From Xanthostigma xanthostigma (taxonomy: Eukaryota; Arthropoda; Insecta; Raphidioptera; Raphidiidae): a stretch of 64,000 nt of DNA. Shown piece by piece: positions 1 to 10,618 of this stretch. The stretch spans positions 25,168,501-25,232,500 of the forward strand of contig OY754467.1 in assembly GCA_963575645.1 (NCBI GenBank), in the 5' to 3' direction. Position numbers and translations under genes: made by a program. Position 1 is the stretch's first letter. Every line of letters starts with the position of its first letter. The notes beneath the pieces are model-generated. The model ran no database searches. It was not told the DNA's origin and worked only from the letters and a program-made list of their open reading frames with translations.

Positions 1-1012
1 AAAATGGTCATTACGCTTACGTGTATACCAACATTCACTCGTCCAATCTGAGGATTCCCAATTCAGATATATGGGAATACGGCATCAGGAGTCTGTCTCG
101 GAACACCTCACGGAGCAATTTCATATCATTGTATTCCGGTATTGGATTCGGTTCCTGTGTCAGTCCTACCCCTCATCGGTTCTCGGTGGTGGTGGTCGTG
201 CGTCAGCCTCCGCAATCATCATTGTTATTTCCCATGGAACATGAACAACAAAAGAAATAAAACAATTAGTGCGTACAATAACGAATTGGGCCTCTTTTAT
301 TTAACCTAAACTACATTACAATCTACGGGATCGACCCCTTACTTTAATGAGCCCCTTGCTCCATCAAAATATTAATTTCCGGATACAACTCCGGTGCGCT
401 AACCTGGCTCTCAGGTTCTTGTCTCAAATTATTACCCCCCGCATTATCTGGTTTATTCCCTGCTTCTCTAAACCCCGTAAATCCCGCTGTCTATGTTTGT
501 GTAACACTCAGCTTGTTAACGTATTCCATAGCGACTAGCGACTAATGTTAACCCAAAACCCGTCACCTCATAAATAGCGACCCCGTTGATTACTACCCCA
601 ATTGTATAATTAATTATTCAAAATATGAAATAAACTCTCAAAAACCCTGATACGGCTAAACCGATATCTGCAAACCAACCCATGGATTTGTCCGAGCGGT
701 TGACTTAGCTAGCTTGTTTCAACTCGTTTGCGTTGCTGGATCACCTGGATCTCGACCCGTTCACTGTTATACTCATTTTCGGGATCGGGCATTGTGCGAC
801 GTCTCGGATAGAGATCGCCGTTATATTGACAGCGTTATCCCTGCAGTCATACGTGATTAGGCAGGTGGCGACACCCACTAGTGATATGAATATCTACACA
901 GACGAATCTAAAAAAAAAAACAATTAAAAATTACTTTTCTAATATTTACAGCCCAAAAGTTTCAAATAATCGAATCACAACAAGTAGCGTATCCCCAAAT
1001 ACTAAAACTTCT
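1..1012. other. Non-coding sequence downstream of the macro-domain frame
   Basis: This stretch lies 3' of the minus-strand retrotransposon remnant. It contains no open frame I recognise. Short frames on both strands look like chance. On the minus strand there is a 12-T run followed by AG near 910-925 and a short ATG frame starting at 792. It may hold the element's 3' untranslated region or LTR, but I could not find matching LTR ends because the 5' end of the element is missing. Confidence 0.4.
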
Positions 1013-1711
1013 TTATATGGGTTTGTCCAAAACCCACGGGTGGTCAGACACCCTCGTACGCGCTCTAGTACGATGTGGTATTTCGGGTTGCTCATCTCCT
1101 GGGTGCTCGTTTTCGACCACATGCTCAGGCAGACCCCCCTCAACACTACGGTCTGGATTATCTCCTTCCTCGGTCGTTTCATACTCCGACCTCCCAGATT
1201 CATTTATTAGTTCATCGTCCCCGCTGGAGTCGGAGTCAAACGCTGGAGATGGTCTCCACGCTCTCCAGGCAGAGTCGGGGGTGATCGTGTTTGCGTCGGA
1301 GTCAGTCGTGGCCTCTGCCAGCGGACGAGGGCCTACCAAGAGCTCCTCGTCCGATGACGCGTCGTCTTCCAGCTGTTCGCGTCCTGGTGCGACGGTCACT
1401 TCGACAAACCTCCTGGGGTGCATAATCATTATGACTAGATAATATATGTATCTTTCCCCATCCTTTAGATATGCCACCCCCCCTGTTTTTACTCTCTGTG
1501 ACCGTAATTCTCTAACTCTCTGAAACCGTCTACGAAACTCGGCGGCAATGCCTCGTCCCATATGAAAATCTTCCGCCACACAGTGCGCGAGAGAGAAAGT
1601 ACTTGGTGCCGTAAACAAATCACCTGGTACCTCATACATTTTAAACTCGCCCTCATTCTCCCCCTGCGGTTTCCCATTTGGAGGTTCGTCATAAGGTCGC
1701 CCGCCTGTATG
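1013..1711 (-). pseudogene. OARD1/Poa1p-like macro domain fragment with acidic tail, 3' to integrase
   Basis: The frame is open from the codon after a TAG at 1712-1714 to the stop ending at 1013. A linker leads into a recognisable macro domain: GDLF, then SLAHCV, MGRGIA, a basic F-R-R-R-F helix, GGVAYLK and RYIYYLV. This order matches the N-terminal half of OARD1/TARG1-type macro domains, which bind ADP-ribose and can remove it from proteins. The copy departs from the family right after RYIYYLV. The Thr-Lys that carries the catalytic lysine in human OARD1 is replaced, and the C-terminal half with the Gly-Cys-Gly-Leu-Asp motif is absent. The rest is a Ser/Asp/Glu-rich, probably disordered tail ending in an Arg-rich stretch. 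The frame overlaps the end of the integrase frame in another register, so it was probably the last domain of Pol or a downstream ORF. Catalysis is not expected from this copy, though ligand binding cannot be excluded. Confidence 0.75.
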
Positions 1712-3243
1712 CTACTCGGTTTCGTTTTTTTGTTAAAATTTCTATTACATTCGTCCGCACACTTACTCATCTCATCCCTGACCCGAATAAACGTACTATG
1801 CAATCGCGCCATTACTTCTGCCCCATAGTTGTGGTCATAATCGTAACGTTTAGGTTGGTCAGTCATTATCTGGTCGTACGGCAATACCATATCCCGGCCG
1901 TGTACAATAAAGAACGAACTTTCGTTAGTCGAGCTATGGATCGCATTTCTATAACCCATGCAGATGTACGGGAGCCATTCGTCCCAATCATCTTGTGCGT
2001 CATTCACATAATGAGACAACATGTCTTTAAGCACCCGATGTGTTCGCTCTATAACCCCGTTACTCTGCGGGTGGTATGGTGTGGTGGTGATATGTTCCAC
2101 TCCTAAAAGTCTACAAATTTCTCCCATTAATTTTGAAACGAAATTCCTCCCTTGATCCGTAACTAGCTGTTTTGGTACCCCATGTCGTGTGATGAATTGT
2201 GTCACAAATGCCTTAGCGACTGTCTCCGCGGTCTGGTCGGGTATTGGTATGGCCTCGAAATATTTGGACAGATGGTCCTGAATTGTTAAAATATATTTGT
2301 TTCCCGAGCTGGTCGTCACTAATTTTCCCACTACGTCCATGGCTACTCTCTCAAATGGCATAGCTAAGTCTGGAAAAGTCTGCAGAGGAGCTAGCTTTCG
2401 GTGCGGTGAGGTTTTGCGCTGTTGACATGAAATGCAGCGGTCGCAGTATTTTTTAATATCAACATTCATGTTTACCCAGAAAAATTTTAATTTAATCAAG
2501 TTAGCGGTCTTCTCCCATCCCTGATGTGCGTAGTACGGTAGGTCGTGATAATCGTGTATCAATTTCATAATCATCGACCTTGGCACAACTAACCTGTCGT
2601 GGCGTTCGTTATCTTTGCGCGACTTGTACAGTAGACCCTCGTTATCTAAAAAATATGTTACGTCTTCGGGGTTATTTTCTAACCTCTCAAAAATATTTAA
2701 CAAGCTTATATCCTTTGATTGTTCCCTCTTAATAATTTCCCTATTTAAATACGGTTCATATGGCACATCATGGTGCGTCACCGAGTTTATTGGCAACCGC
2801 GACAAGGCGTCAACATTTCCGTGCTTACGTCCGGCCCTGTGTTGTATGTCCATATCGTAATCAGCTAAAGTCAATGACCACCTGGCTAATCGCGAATTCG
2901 GATCTTTGATATTCAACAGCCAGCGTAAAGATCGGTGATCTGTTACAAGTTTGAACCGTCTACCATATAAATAGCATCTAAATTGTTTGATGCCCCACAC
3001 TACCCCCAAAGATTCCCTGTCTGTGACCGAATAGTTTTTTTCGGCCTTATTTAGTTGCCTACTGGCATAGGCGATAGGGCGCTCGTGGCCGTCATACTCT
3101 TGGCTAAGGATAGCGCCGATAGCGGTTCCCGACGCGTCCGTCGCCAAGACAAATGGCTTGGAAAAGTCAGGATATGCCAACACAGGCTGATCGCATAAGG
3201 CCGATCTTAAGGTCTCGAATGCTATCTGCGCTTCCCTAGACCA
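1640..3243 (-). pseudogene. Pol remnant: RT connection, RNase H and integrase
   Basis: This is the longest intact stretch of the old element. It begins just after the in-frame stop at 3244-3246 and includes the connection region (QPVLAYPDF) and RNase H with the TDAS motif. An integrase zinc-binding domain follows, with histidines in the YHDLPYYAHQG segment and a CxxC (CISC). The integrase core has Asp in AMDVVG, Asp in VTDQG and Glu in GVIERTH. Exactly 35 residues separate the second Asp from the Glu, so the DD35E triad is intact. After the integrase C-terminal AGDL motif this frame drifts into meaningless sequence, while the macro-domain frame starts in another register. RNase H would degrade the RNA template and integrase would insert the DNA copy. 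The frame has no start codon of its own and is a fragment of Pol. Confidence 0.88.
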
Positions 3244-3808
3244 TTATAACTCAGTGTATTTCTTAGTTAAAATTGTCAGGGCCTGAGCTGTTTGCGCAAA
3301 TTTTGGGATAAAACTACGATAAAATCCGACTAAGCCTAAAAATGCCCTTATATCTTTAACCGTTTTTGGAACCGGATAATTTAGAATAGTCTGGATTTTG
3401 GACGGATCCGGTCGTACGCCCCCTTTTGTTATGATATGGCCCAAATATTTCGTTTCAGTTTTAAGAAATGTACATTTGCTGGGTTTTAATTTTAAGTTTG
3501 CTTCCAGCACCCTCTGAAATACTTCCCTTAACCTCTCTAAGTGTTCGTCAATTTCCCCGGAGCTAAACACGATGACGTCATCCAAGTATACTAGGCATTT
3601 TGTACCCACAATTCCCATTAGGGCTGTGTTCATAAATCTCTGGAACGTGCTTGGGGCATTGACCAACCCGAACGGCATACGTAAGCATTCATAATGCTCT
3701 TCTAGAGTTGTGTTAGCCGTTTTCTCCCTATCTGCTTGGTCAACCTCTATTTGCCAATACCCTGAAGCTAGGTCTAGAGTGCTGAACAAAGTTGCAGTCC
3801 CTAGTTGG
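3244..3808 (-). pseudogene. Reverse transcriptase palm/thumb fragment (YLDD)
   Basis: This fragment contains the core of a Ty3/mdg4 reverse transcriptase: FSTLDLASGYWQIEV (first catalytic Asp), MPFGLVNAPSTFQRFMN, and the YLDD catalytic box, followed by KCTFLKTETKYLGHI and the AFLGLVGFYRSFI thumb motif. It ends at an in-frame TAA (3244-3246), after which the same frame continues into RNase H. Upstream it is out of frame with the RT fingers fragment at 3810-4157. The catalytic aspartates are present, but the protein cannot be made in one piece from this copy. Confidence 0.88.
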
Positions 3809-3809
3809 T

Positions 3810-4157
3810 CTATATAGTCTCCTGCATATTTGGTAAGGGATAGTAGTCGCGTTTAGTTACTTCATTTAGCCCTCGATAATCAATACAGACCCGAATTTTT
3901 GCAACTCCATCCTCACCACGCTTCGGAACTAAAACTACAGGCGCACTCCAGGGCGAGGATGAGAGGGTAATTACACCATCATCTAGCATTTGGTCTAAAT
4001 TTTCCCTCAAAACCTCACGCTGAGCGAAAGGCACTCTATAGGGCGCCTTCGCTACGGGAGGTACATCCTCCGTAATTATACGATGTTTGACACCCCTAGC
4101 TTTTCCTAATCGCGACCCCTCCGACAGAAAAATATCATCATATTCGCGTAGCACCTG
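3810..4157 (-). pseudogene. Reverse transcriptase fingers fragment
   Basis: The frame reads through REYDDIF, then PYRVPFAQRE, SPWSAPVVLVPKR and VCIDYRGLNEVTKRDYYPLP, which are the ordered N-terminal motifs of Ty3/mdg4 reverse transcriptases. It is bounded upstream by an in-frame TAA at 4158-4160. Near 3800-3810 a frameshift separates it from the palm fragment. It shares its register with the two upstream frames, so those breaks are single stops rather than rearrangements. Confidence 0.85.
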
Positions 4158-4646
4158 TTATAGTTTGTCTTTTCTACTCCCATTCAAATGCCCTAAATCA
4201 AATTTATTTTCTAATATATCCCCTTGACGACGACTGTGGCAGTAATGCATATCACGATTTTTACTAATTTCTCTCTCGCTATTTACCTGGTGATCATTAT
4301 ATTCTTCTGCATAACCTACGATAGTATTTCTCGGTAACTTAACCGTTTCCTCATTTAAATTAACTATACACATTTGTATGTGTCCCTGGTCGTTTGGTGT
4401 AGACAGCACCATTGCTGCCATAACCCCCGTGTTACAAACTACAGCCGGTTCAACTATAACATTTCGATTTGAGTTGCACACTCCTAGTGTAGCACTACAT
4501 GCGAATTCATATCGCCCCGGAATCACTGCATTTCTAGTAAGACGAACAACGTTGCGATCGTCCATACTTTTTCGTTCACCCGATATATTAACTATCGCGT
4601 CATCACTATTATGAACCAATGCTTCTGTAATTATATTTACTGAGCC
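4158..4646 (-). pseudogene. Pol segment between protease and RT
   Basis: This open stretch lies in the same register as the protease and RT-fingers frames and is bounded by in-frame stops at 4647-4649 and 4158-4160. Its content (for example VVRLTRNAVIPGRYEFAC and LPRNTIVGYAEE) matches the region that links protease to reverse transcriptase in many insect Ty3/mdg4 elements, where a beta-rich segment precedes the RT fingers. No catalytic motif is expected here. It is part of the broken Pol and not a separate gene. Confidence 0.65.
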
Positions 4647-4649
4647 TCA

Positions 4650-5265
4650 TGTAACCCTTTTACGTCTTGGTCTGGCAGTTTTTGAAGATTTTTCCCCTTC
4701 GTCGACCGGCCTACTTTTATTTAAATCGCATTGTACCCCTATTTCCTTAACTGTATGAGTTTGTGTCGACTGATCCTGGAATGTTTTTCCCCTTTTTGGC
4801 AATTTTGAAAAACTGACGAGTTTTTGATCTCGACACGCAAGTGAATCCTCCATCTGCACCGCGACGTCTTCAATAGTAAATACCCCCGTACAATAGTTTA
4901 GACAAACCCCGTACTTTCCTAGAAAGTCGTACCCAAGTATTCCGTCCGCTGGTATGACTACACTGTCACTGACAACTACTGTATGATAAAAATATTTCTT
5001 CCCAATTTTAAAATAAACGTCTGTTTCCCCTTTTACATTTAATGCTATCCCGGAAATGCCCTGCAATTCGATTATCGCGTCCCGCATTTTTAACCCTTTT
5101 ACCACGGACGTCTTGAGCAGCGTCGTAGCAGCCCCTGTGTCGACTAGCATACTAATTTTTTTATCCCCGCAGTTTAGTGTAATTGTCGTCGGTACGTCGG
5201 TGTGCCCCCATACTGAAAAGGTTGACCTCTGCGCTGACCGGTCGAGGGGGCTATTTAGTTTTTTG
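4650..5265 (-). pseudogene. Retropepsin-like aspartic protease remnant
   Basis: The frame carries the catalytic DTG inside MLVDTGAATTLL and, about 60 residues later, the second conserved hydrophobic-glycine block ILGYDFLGKYG, which together define retropepsins. It would cleave the Gag-Pol polyprotein. Codons upstream of the DTG (to about 5265) are in the same register. The frame ends at an in-frame TGA (4647-4649) after a basic run and is out of frame with the gag fragment upstream. Confidence 0.82.
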
Positions 5266-5994
5266 AAAACGGAGGTAGAGCCCTATTCTTTCCCCCCGTT
5301 GAGCCGGTACCCGCCCCTGTAGCTGAGCGACCCCCGGGTGCGTCCGAATGTGGTGTCCTTTCGGTGGGTTTTGCCCCCCTTGACTGAGGACCCGCGAACG
5401 GCCGCCTCGCCAAACTATATTGATTATTTCCCCTTTTTCCCCAACAGTCTCGTTGAATATGTCCGGGTTTTCCGCAAAAATGGCATAATAGGTTGTCTAC
5501 ACTCTGTGGCTCGGTGGCCTTTTCGTCGGCAATTATAACACTCTACGAGTTTATTATTATATTTTTCAGTATTATTAGGGCCCCTATTCGTTACGGTTTT
5601 GTTCGGTTGATAATTTGTTTCTCCGTTAGATGGATCCTGTACCCACCCTAAGATTCCCTGGCTACGTTGCAGTAAAGCTTGGGTACCTTCCTCCAGTTGT
5701 GCTAACTGGACTGCCCTATCGACGGTTAAATTTTCTTCCAGAGTAAGCATGGTCCCGATACCCCGCAAAATCTCTCGATTCAACCCCATCTTAAATTGAT
5801 TGAGGATTAAGTCCTCACTAAATTTTTGTATCCCGGCTTTTCGCACCCTGAAGATTTTCTACTAGTACGCGCTGTCCCACTAGCTTAAGACGCGTAATAA
5901 ATTGACTTACTGATTCTCCTCTATTCTGAACAGTTTGAAATAGTTGCACTTGTGCTACCCCAGGTAAAATAGATTTTTTAAACTTTTGGATCAA
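5266..5994 (-). pseudogene. Gag capsid end and nucleocapsid zinc knuckle remnant
   Basis: The segment from 5994 to about 5850 encodes a capsid-like stretch (VAQVQLFQTVQNRGESV and the following helix). After a frame change near 5850, the frame at 5846-5424 contains one zinc knuckle, C-Y-N-C-x4-H-x4-C, followed by a Gly/Pro/Arg-rich tail in shifting frames. Gag would package element RNA. The matrix and N-terminal capsid are missing because the Helitron-like repeat starts at 5995. Confidence 0.75.
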
Positions 5995-7669
5995 TCTCTA
6001 TTAATTAAAACGCTTAATTTTGAAAAAAAAAAGTTTTAAGTTTATGGAAATGGAAGTGGTTGGAGGAAAAAATTCACCAAAAAAACGGCCGAGAGAGGAC
6101 TATACTCTGCTCGGTATAGGGGTGTCGGCATGTCTTGCATTTGAGGGTCGTAGCCCCTGTGATTTTTCAAAGTGGACCCTCGCGTAGGTAAGGATAACAC
6201 GGGGACGACTTTTCAAACGCTCCGCTAAATTCGAGAAAAAATCGCTCGCGGTTGAATTTTATCGGAAACTGACGACATTTTTGCGCTCTTTCGATGAGAT
6301 GCGAGTCTGGACGGTTTTCGGCTGAAATTCGGTCGACTTTTGTCGAAATAAAATTTTCCATAAGATTAACCCGACGCGGGAAATCGCTCATATCTCGGTC
6401 GATATTTATCGGACAACGTCGAGACACGTTTTAAACGATGCACAATGAAAAAATCTAACTCGAAAGTGCAAACGATACGTTGAAAACGACTTTTTTATAG
6501 CGATTTATTCGCCGACAAAAGTCGGCGTGATTGATTTTTTTCGGCGTTCCTATGACGGTGAAGCGGTGGGTTTCGCTAGGACCATGTCAAAATTTCGAAA
6601 AGATCACCGTTTAACCTTTACGGAAATTTACCATGCGACGACGAATCGAGACTATTGTATGACTCACGTCGCTAAACAATCCTTAAGTACGAGTAAGATA
6701 GAAAAATTATAGTTTGTTGCGTATTTGTTCGGCGAAATGAGACAATTTTTGTTTGAAAATCAAAATTAAAAATAACTGACTGTCTAAAAATTCAAAAATT
6801 TTTAGCTGTCACTTTGCCATTGAATCGCATAATTAAGCATTATTGTGGATTTTGGATCGAAATTTTTTGTCAACATTATGTAAATTGAAAAATGTAGAAT
6901 CTTTTGAGGGACACCCGACGCCCGTTTAATCGATTTTTAATGATAAATATTCAAATCTTAAAACCACCAAGGGGCAGACGTATACGTAACGAGTGCAAGA
7001 GAGATGCAAGAGAAAGTATTTCGGTTCTGTTTTCAATAGCTAGAATGTGACATTTGAAGTTGAAAACAATAGATAATGAAATTATTTCCCTTTGATGAGC
7101 TGTCAGTTGACGTAAAGAAATTGGTAATTTTCAGCAATATAATTGGTGAGCGTACATATTTTAACAAATATGAATGAAATGGTAATTTTATATTGTCTCA
7201 TAATGGTCTGGCGGCGTCGACACTTTAAATTTAGCTCACAAACTTTAAAAATACACCCTACTAAATCTGTGATAACAAACGAAAGTCCAAATACCGCGAA
7301 AATTCAAATTATTCGAGGCATGTTAAAATCTTTTATTTAGAAAATTAAGAGATAATTGCCAGCTACAGGATGACTGTGTTGTAATTAAATGCTTATTGAA
7401 ATATCGATTCATAGTTTCAATACGGTTTTTGACCGAATATATTCCAAAAATAAACACACGAAAAATCCACTATACTCCTTTTTGTCCATACAAAATATTA
7501 TGTCATCTGTAGAAATCAAAATGGCTAATCTCGCAATGGCAAAAATATATTCTACAAAAATAAACGAAATAGGTTAAATTGTTATAACTTAGCGGGATAA
7601 ATATTAGCGTACAGGTTGTGTAATACAAGATTTTTCTTCAAATAAGTGACATTTTGGTCATTTCAATAT
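5995..7669 (+). mobile_element. Helitron-like dispersed repeat, copy 1
   Basis: This segment is nearly the same as 31940-33554, in the same orientation. Both copies begin abruptly with TCTCTATTAATTAAAACGC. A TC start of this AT-rich type is typical of Helitron 5' ends, and here it follows an A. The copy interrupts the gag of the old LTR element. It holds no recognisable Rep/helicase, so it would be non-autonomous. Inside are two short hairpins (6144-6158 and 6510-6527). Compared with copy 2 it has an extra stretch of about 33 bp near 6380-6445. Homology ends at 7669, and I cannot find a convincing CTRR 3' end, so the right boundary is where the copies stop matching. Confidence 0.6.
6510..6527. 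repeat. Perfect 7-bp hairpin CGCCGAC-AAAA-GTCGGCG
   Basis: This is a GC-only stem with an AAAA loop inside AT-rich DNA, followed shortly by a T-run. The same hairpin is conserved in copy 2 at 32424-32441. Such hairpins occur near the ends of rolling-circle transposons and can act as terminators, but its role here is unknown. Confidence 0.8.
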
Positions 7670-8665
7670 ATCATATTCTGACAGCGGATAAACTAAAAGG
7701 TTTTGTGGTTATGGACAACAGTATTATTGGATGTCAATTCAAAAATTAAATTATAAAATATTTTGTCCTTTTTTTTCAGATATCAATATTTATGGATTAA
7801 ACATAATATATGCAGCAAGTATTTGAATGTCAAGTTTTTGAATTTTGAAATGTCAGTGTTCAAATAATCAATGTAAGATTCAACAATGAATCTCAAATAT
7901 TTTTCTGTGTTATGCTAATAAAACTGTACAAGTGTACAATTGATTGTTGATTTCACGGACAGTGTGATGACATTAAAATAGATTTTGGATGAGTATCAAA
8001 TTCTACGAATTATAAGCAAAAAATAACTTCCATAAATTCTATAAACTATGAGATTTGTTAACATAAATCATTAAATAACTACATATTTTCAGTTTAAACA
8101 ATCAAAGCTGATATTTAAATCTTTTCATAAAATGGAATCTGACATTTGTAAGGTTAGTTTCAGGTTATCAAAATATAATGTCTAATAATTAATATTCAGA
8201 TAATACATATCAACCTGCAGTTATGCGTTAAGTCTGAATATGTTGACGAAAGTTTTTGCCTGTTACTGATATTACTAATTTGACTCAGATATGCAAATAA
8301 GCTGTCGCCTTTTCTTGACAATACCTACTGGAGATAAGTAATGGATACATTATTATTTTTAGGAAATTGAATTAAAATATAGTGACCGTTTGAAATATTT
8401 GTTCATACTATTATACACAGTGAATATTGGTTTTCAGCTGAAAAACGAGTACCTAAAATGTGCCAAACTTGAATGAAACGAAATTCCGAATAAATAGTTC
8501 TTTAAATATAACATTATAATTTAGGGGAGATGCTACGAAATCTTAAGAGTTTCCCTGGCACAAAAAAAGGATTATACGTGCAATATATCAGTAAAAGTTT
8601 CAAGTAAAAAACTTCTCTAGACAAATCTTAATTTTTCTAAATTGTGTAACACTAGATTACTTATA
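7670..8665. other. AT-rich DNA without recognised features
   Basis: The stretch follows the point where the two Helitron-like copies diverge and ends at the TTAA of the fold-back element. I found no coding frame, tandem repeat or terminal repeat here. It could be the continuation of copy 1 that copy 2 lost, or unrelated flank. Confidence 0.5.
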
Positions 8666-8669
8666 TTAA

Positions 8670-9089
8670 AAGTATTCGTCCCTGCAAACACCCCCTGCAC
8701 CCTTCATCTCAAATCTTTTCCCCTCGCCTAAAAACGGTTCGCGCTCTCCCGACGCTATTTTTAAAGCTAGAGGGTTCTGGTAAACGCCAAATGAAAGACA
8801 AAGAATCAGACTACAGATCCTTCAGGCGAATTTTTTGAAGAACAGTTTCGCCTACGTGTGAAAAATTACGTAACGTATTATTTTTTTTAAAAGGTTGTAA
8901 GTTTTTTCAGAAATTTTTTTTCAAAAAATTCGCCTGAAGGATCTGTAGTCTGATTTTTTGTCTTTCATTTGGCGTTTACCAGAACCCTCTAGCTTTAAAA
9001 ATAGCGTCGGGAGAGCGCCAACCGTTTTTAGGCGAGGGGAAAAGATTTGAGATGAAGGGTGCAGGGGGTGTTTGCAGGGACGAATACTC
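8670..9089. mobile_element. 420-bp TTAA-flanked fold-back element
   Basis: The left arm 8671-8839 and the right arm 8920-9088 are inverted copies of 169 bp each with only scattered mismatches, separated by an 80-bp spacer. TTAA stands directly outside both ends (8666-8669 and 9090-9093). This is the target duplication of piggyBac-type transposition, so the unit looks like a non-autonomous fold-back (MITE-like) element. There is no coding capacity. A transcript through it would fold into a long duplex. Confidence 0.8.
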
Positions 9090-9093
9090 TTAA

Positions 9094-9520
9094 CACCGTA
9101 CAAGTTTTTATGAAAAACGCCCATCTATGTACATCTATGTAAGTGGATACATAAATTTCGTAAAGAAACTAATTTAAAACCAATAAAATAGAAAATCTGT
9201 TCATTGAGCAAACCCTGGAAGAAGGTGTAAAATACATAATATGCAGATTGTATAATAAAATTATATTCAATTTTTTAACAAAATTTGACATTTCTTTGGA
9301 GGATAGATTCTTAGAGGTTTTATAAATCATTGACTAAAACCATTGATCTCTATCTTAGAGATGGATTGTGGATACGCTTTCCAAAATATCTGTTTCTTTT
9401 CATTACGTCAAAGAAAAAACAGTGGTCGCAAAAATGTCGACTGCAATCTGTACCAGTATTTCGGGTACAAATTAATACTGTATGTTAAAATCCTTGCCAA
9501 CACGTCAAAAAACACGTTTA
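9094..9520. other. AT-rich spacer with no gene
   Basis: I see no gene. A perfect small hairpin ATCTCTA-TCT-TAGAGAT lies near 9346-9363. The region leads into the 85-bp tandem repeat. Confidence 0.4.
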
Positions 9521-9809
9521 AAAAGCAATTAAGGGTCGTGTCGATGCGATTGCGTTCTTTTTGTGCAGTGAAAGGGGAAGGACCTTTTGAGGGATTTCTT
9601 TAAAAAGCAATAACAAGGTCGTGTCGATGCGATGGCGTTTACTTTTTGCACATTGAAAAGGGGAGGGCCTTTTGGGGCATTTTTTTTAAAAAACAATTAC
9701 GGGTTCCTGCCGATGCGAAGGCGTTTTTTTTTGCGCAGGGAAAAGAGGAGGGCCTTTTGGGAGATTTCTTCAATCCGTTTCAAAACACATCTATCTTGGA
9801 AAATTATTC
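9521..9809 (+). repeat. Repeat R copy a, left part, with three 85-bp tandem units
   Basis: Three diverged units begin with a GTGTCGATGCGAT-like motif at about 9538, 9621 and 9707 (spacing 83-86 bp). Each contains a T-run, GCGCAGTGAAAAGGGGAGG-like sequence and a TTTGGGAGATTTCTT-like end. The same three-unit array followed by the same unique sequence is found at 31115-31401. Copy a is cut at 9809 by the TTAA element and resumes at 22539. Its identity as a transposon family is unknown. Confidence 0.75.
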
Positions 9810-10037
9810 TTAAGGGGTTATACGCAGTTGGAAGTCCAAAAAAAGCCATTTTTTACAGTTTTCTGAAGAGGGTTTTTTTTTTGACAAATACAAGAAGTAT
9901 TAATAAATGTAGTGGTAACTTTTAGCTTTATTTCGGCATTTTTTATTTTTAAAATATATTGATTTAAACTGCTCCTGTAGGCGGTCTCCTGGAGGTCCGT
10001 AAAAAAAGTATTCAAAGACGTCCACACATCGTTAATT

Positions 10038-10320
10038 AAATAAATAAATAAATAAAAGTTTTATTTCGAAATAAATTTACAATTATGTACATATAAAATC
10101 TGTTGCAGCGCTCCATCATTTGCCAGCTGCTTATAAGAAAATTAAATAAAAATTAACATAATTTGATTCTAGTTATTTTTATTTGTATTTTAGGAAAAAT
10201 TTAAAAAAAAACCCAAACAACAAAAAAAAAAAAAAAGAAAAGGACAAAATGAACACATAGTTATTACTCGTATACACTATACATTAATTTTTGTTTTAAA
10301 TCAAACTTATTAAGCAAGTA
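10038..10320 (-). other. LINE 3' untranslated region and TTTA tail
   Basis: This lies between the ORF2 stop (10321-10323) and the left target duplication. It contains a long T-rich run in LINE sense (A-rich on the plus strand, 10200-10240). It ends in four to five TTTA units, the kind of short-repeat tail at which target-primed reverse transcription begins. Confidence 0.7.
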
Positions 10321-10618
10321 TTATCGCTTTCCTGTTAGGATATGTTTAATTCTTTTATGTTTATTTGAGCAAGGTAACTCATTTAAATTGTAGTTTCCGA
10401 TTTCACTGATTATTGAATGTTCGCTCTTTGAACATTTTTCGAAAAATTTTTTCGTTAATGACACTATGAATTCTTTCAGGAAAACAATGTTAACCATGTC
10501 ATGAAGCATCGTTATTGGTGTATAGCGTGGGAAACAAGTTATTATTCTGAGGGCTTTATTTTGAATTATTTGTAACGACGCGTAGTTAGTTTCACACATT
10601 GAGCTCCATACTGGAGCA
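10321..10618 (-). pseudogene. LINE ORF2 C-terminal end
   Basis: The frame continues ORF2 after the solo LTR. It starts with APVWSS, then SLQIIQNKALRIITCFPRY, the conserved C-terminal block of Jockey-type ORF2 proteins, and ends at a stop at 10321. It matches the upstream half at 12669 once the solo LTR and one AGCA duplicate are discounted. The region follows the RT thumb and has no known catalytic function. Confidence 0.82.

Larger units (their letters stand above)
1013..5994 (-). mobile_element. Degenerate Ty3/mdg4-type LTR retrotransposon with a 3' macro domain
   Basis: On the minus strand the order is gag nucleocapsid, protease, reverse transcriptase, RNase H, integrase, then a macro-domain frame, which is the Ty3/mdg4 (Metaviridae) order. 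The reading frame is broken by in-frame stops at 4647-4649, 4158-4160 and 3244-3246, and by frame changes near 5850, between gag and protease, near 3800, and between about 1640 and 1711. The gag end stops at 5994, exactly where the Helitron-like repeat begins, so the 5' LTR, primer site and N-terminal gag are missing. No LTR could be delimited on the other side. It is an old, immobile copy. Clade is not assigned. Confidence 0.85.

Noticed and set aside
688-760. tRNA-like stretch with an A-box-like TGTCCGAGCGG and a weak B-box-like GGATCTCGACCC
   Set aside because: No cloverleaf can be drawn and the B box deviates strongly. It is not called as a tRNA or SINE.
913-960. T-run plus AG and a possible 46-bp intron on the minus strand
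   Set aside because: It is too short, and no coding exon is supported on either side.
1017-1442. 141-codon Ser-rich frame on the plus strand
   Set aside because: It is antisense to the acidic tail of the macro-domain frame. Its Ser richness reflects Asp/Glu/Ser codons read backwards.
6167-6427. 86-codon minus-strand frame, with a similar one at 32111-32359
   Set aside because: It is similar in both copies only because the whole repeat is conserved. Copy 2 has a deletion in it, there is no domain, and no replication protein motif is present.
8921-9124. 67-codon minus-strand frame over the right arm of the fold-back element
   Set aside because: It lies wholly in an inverted-repeat arm and has no protein features.
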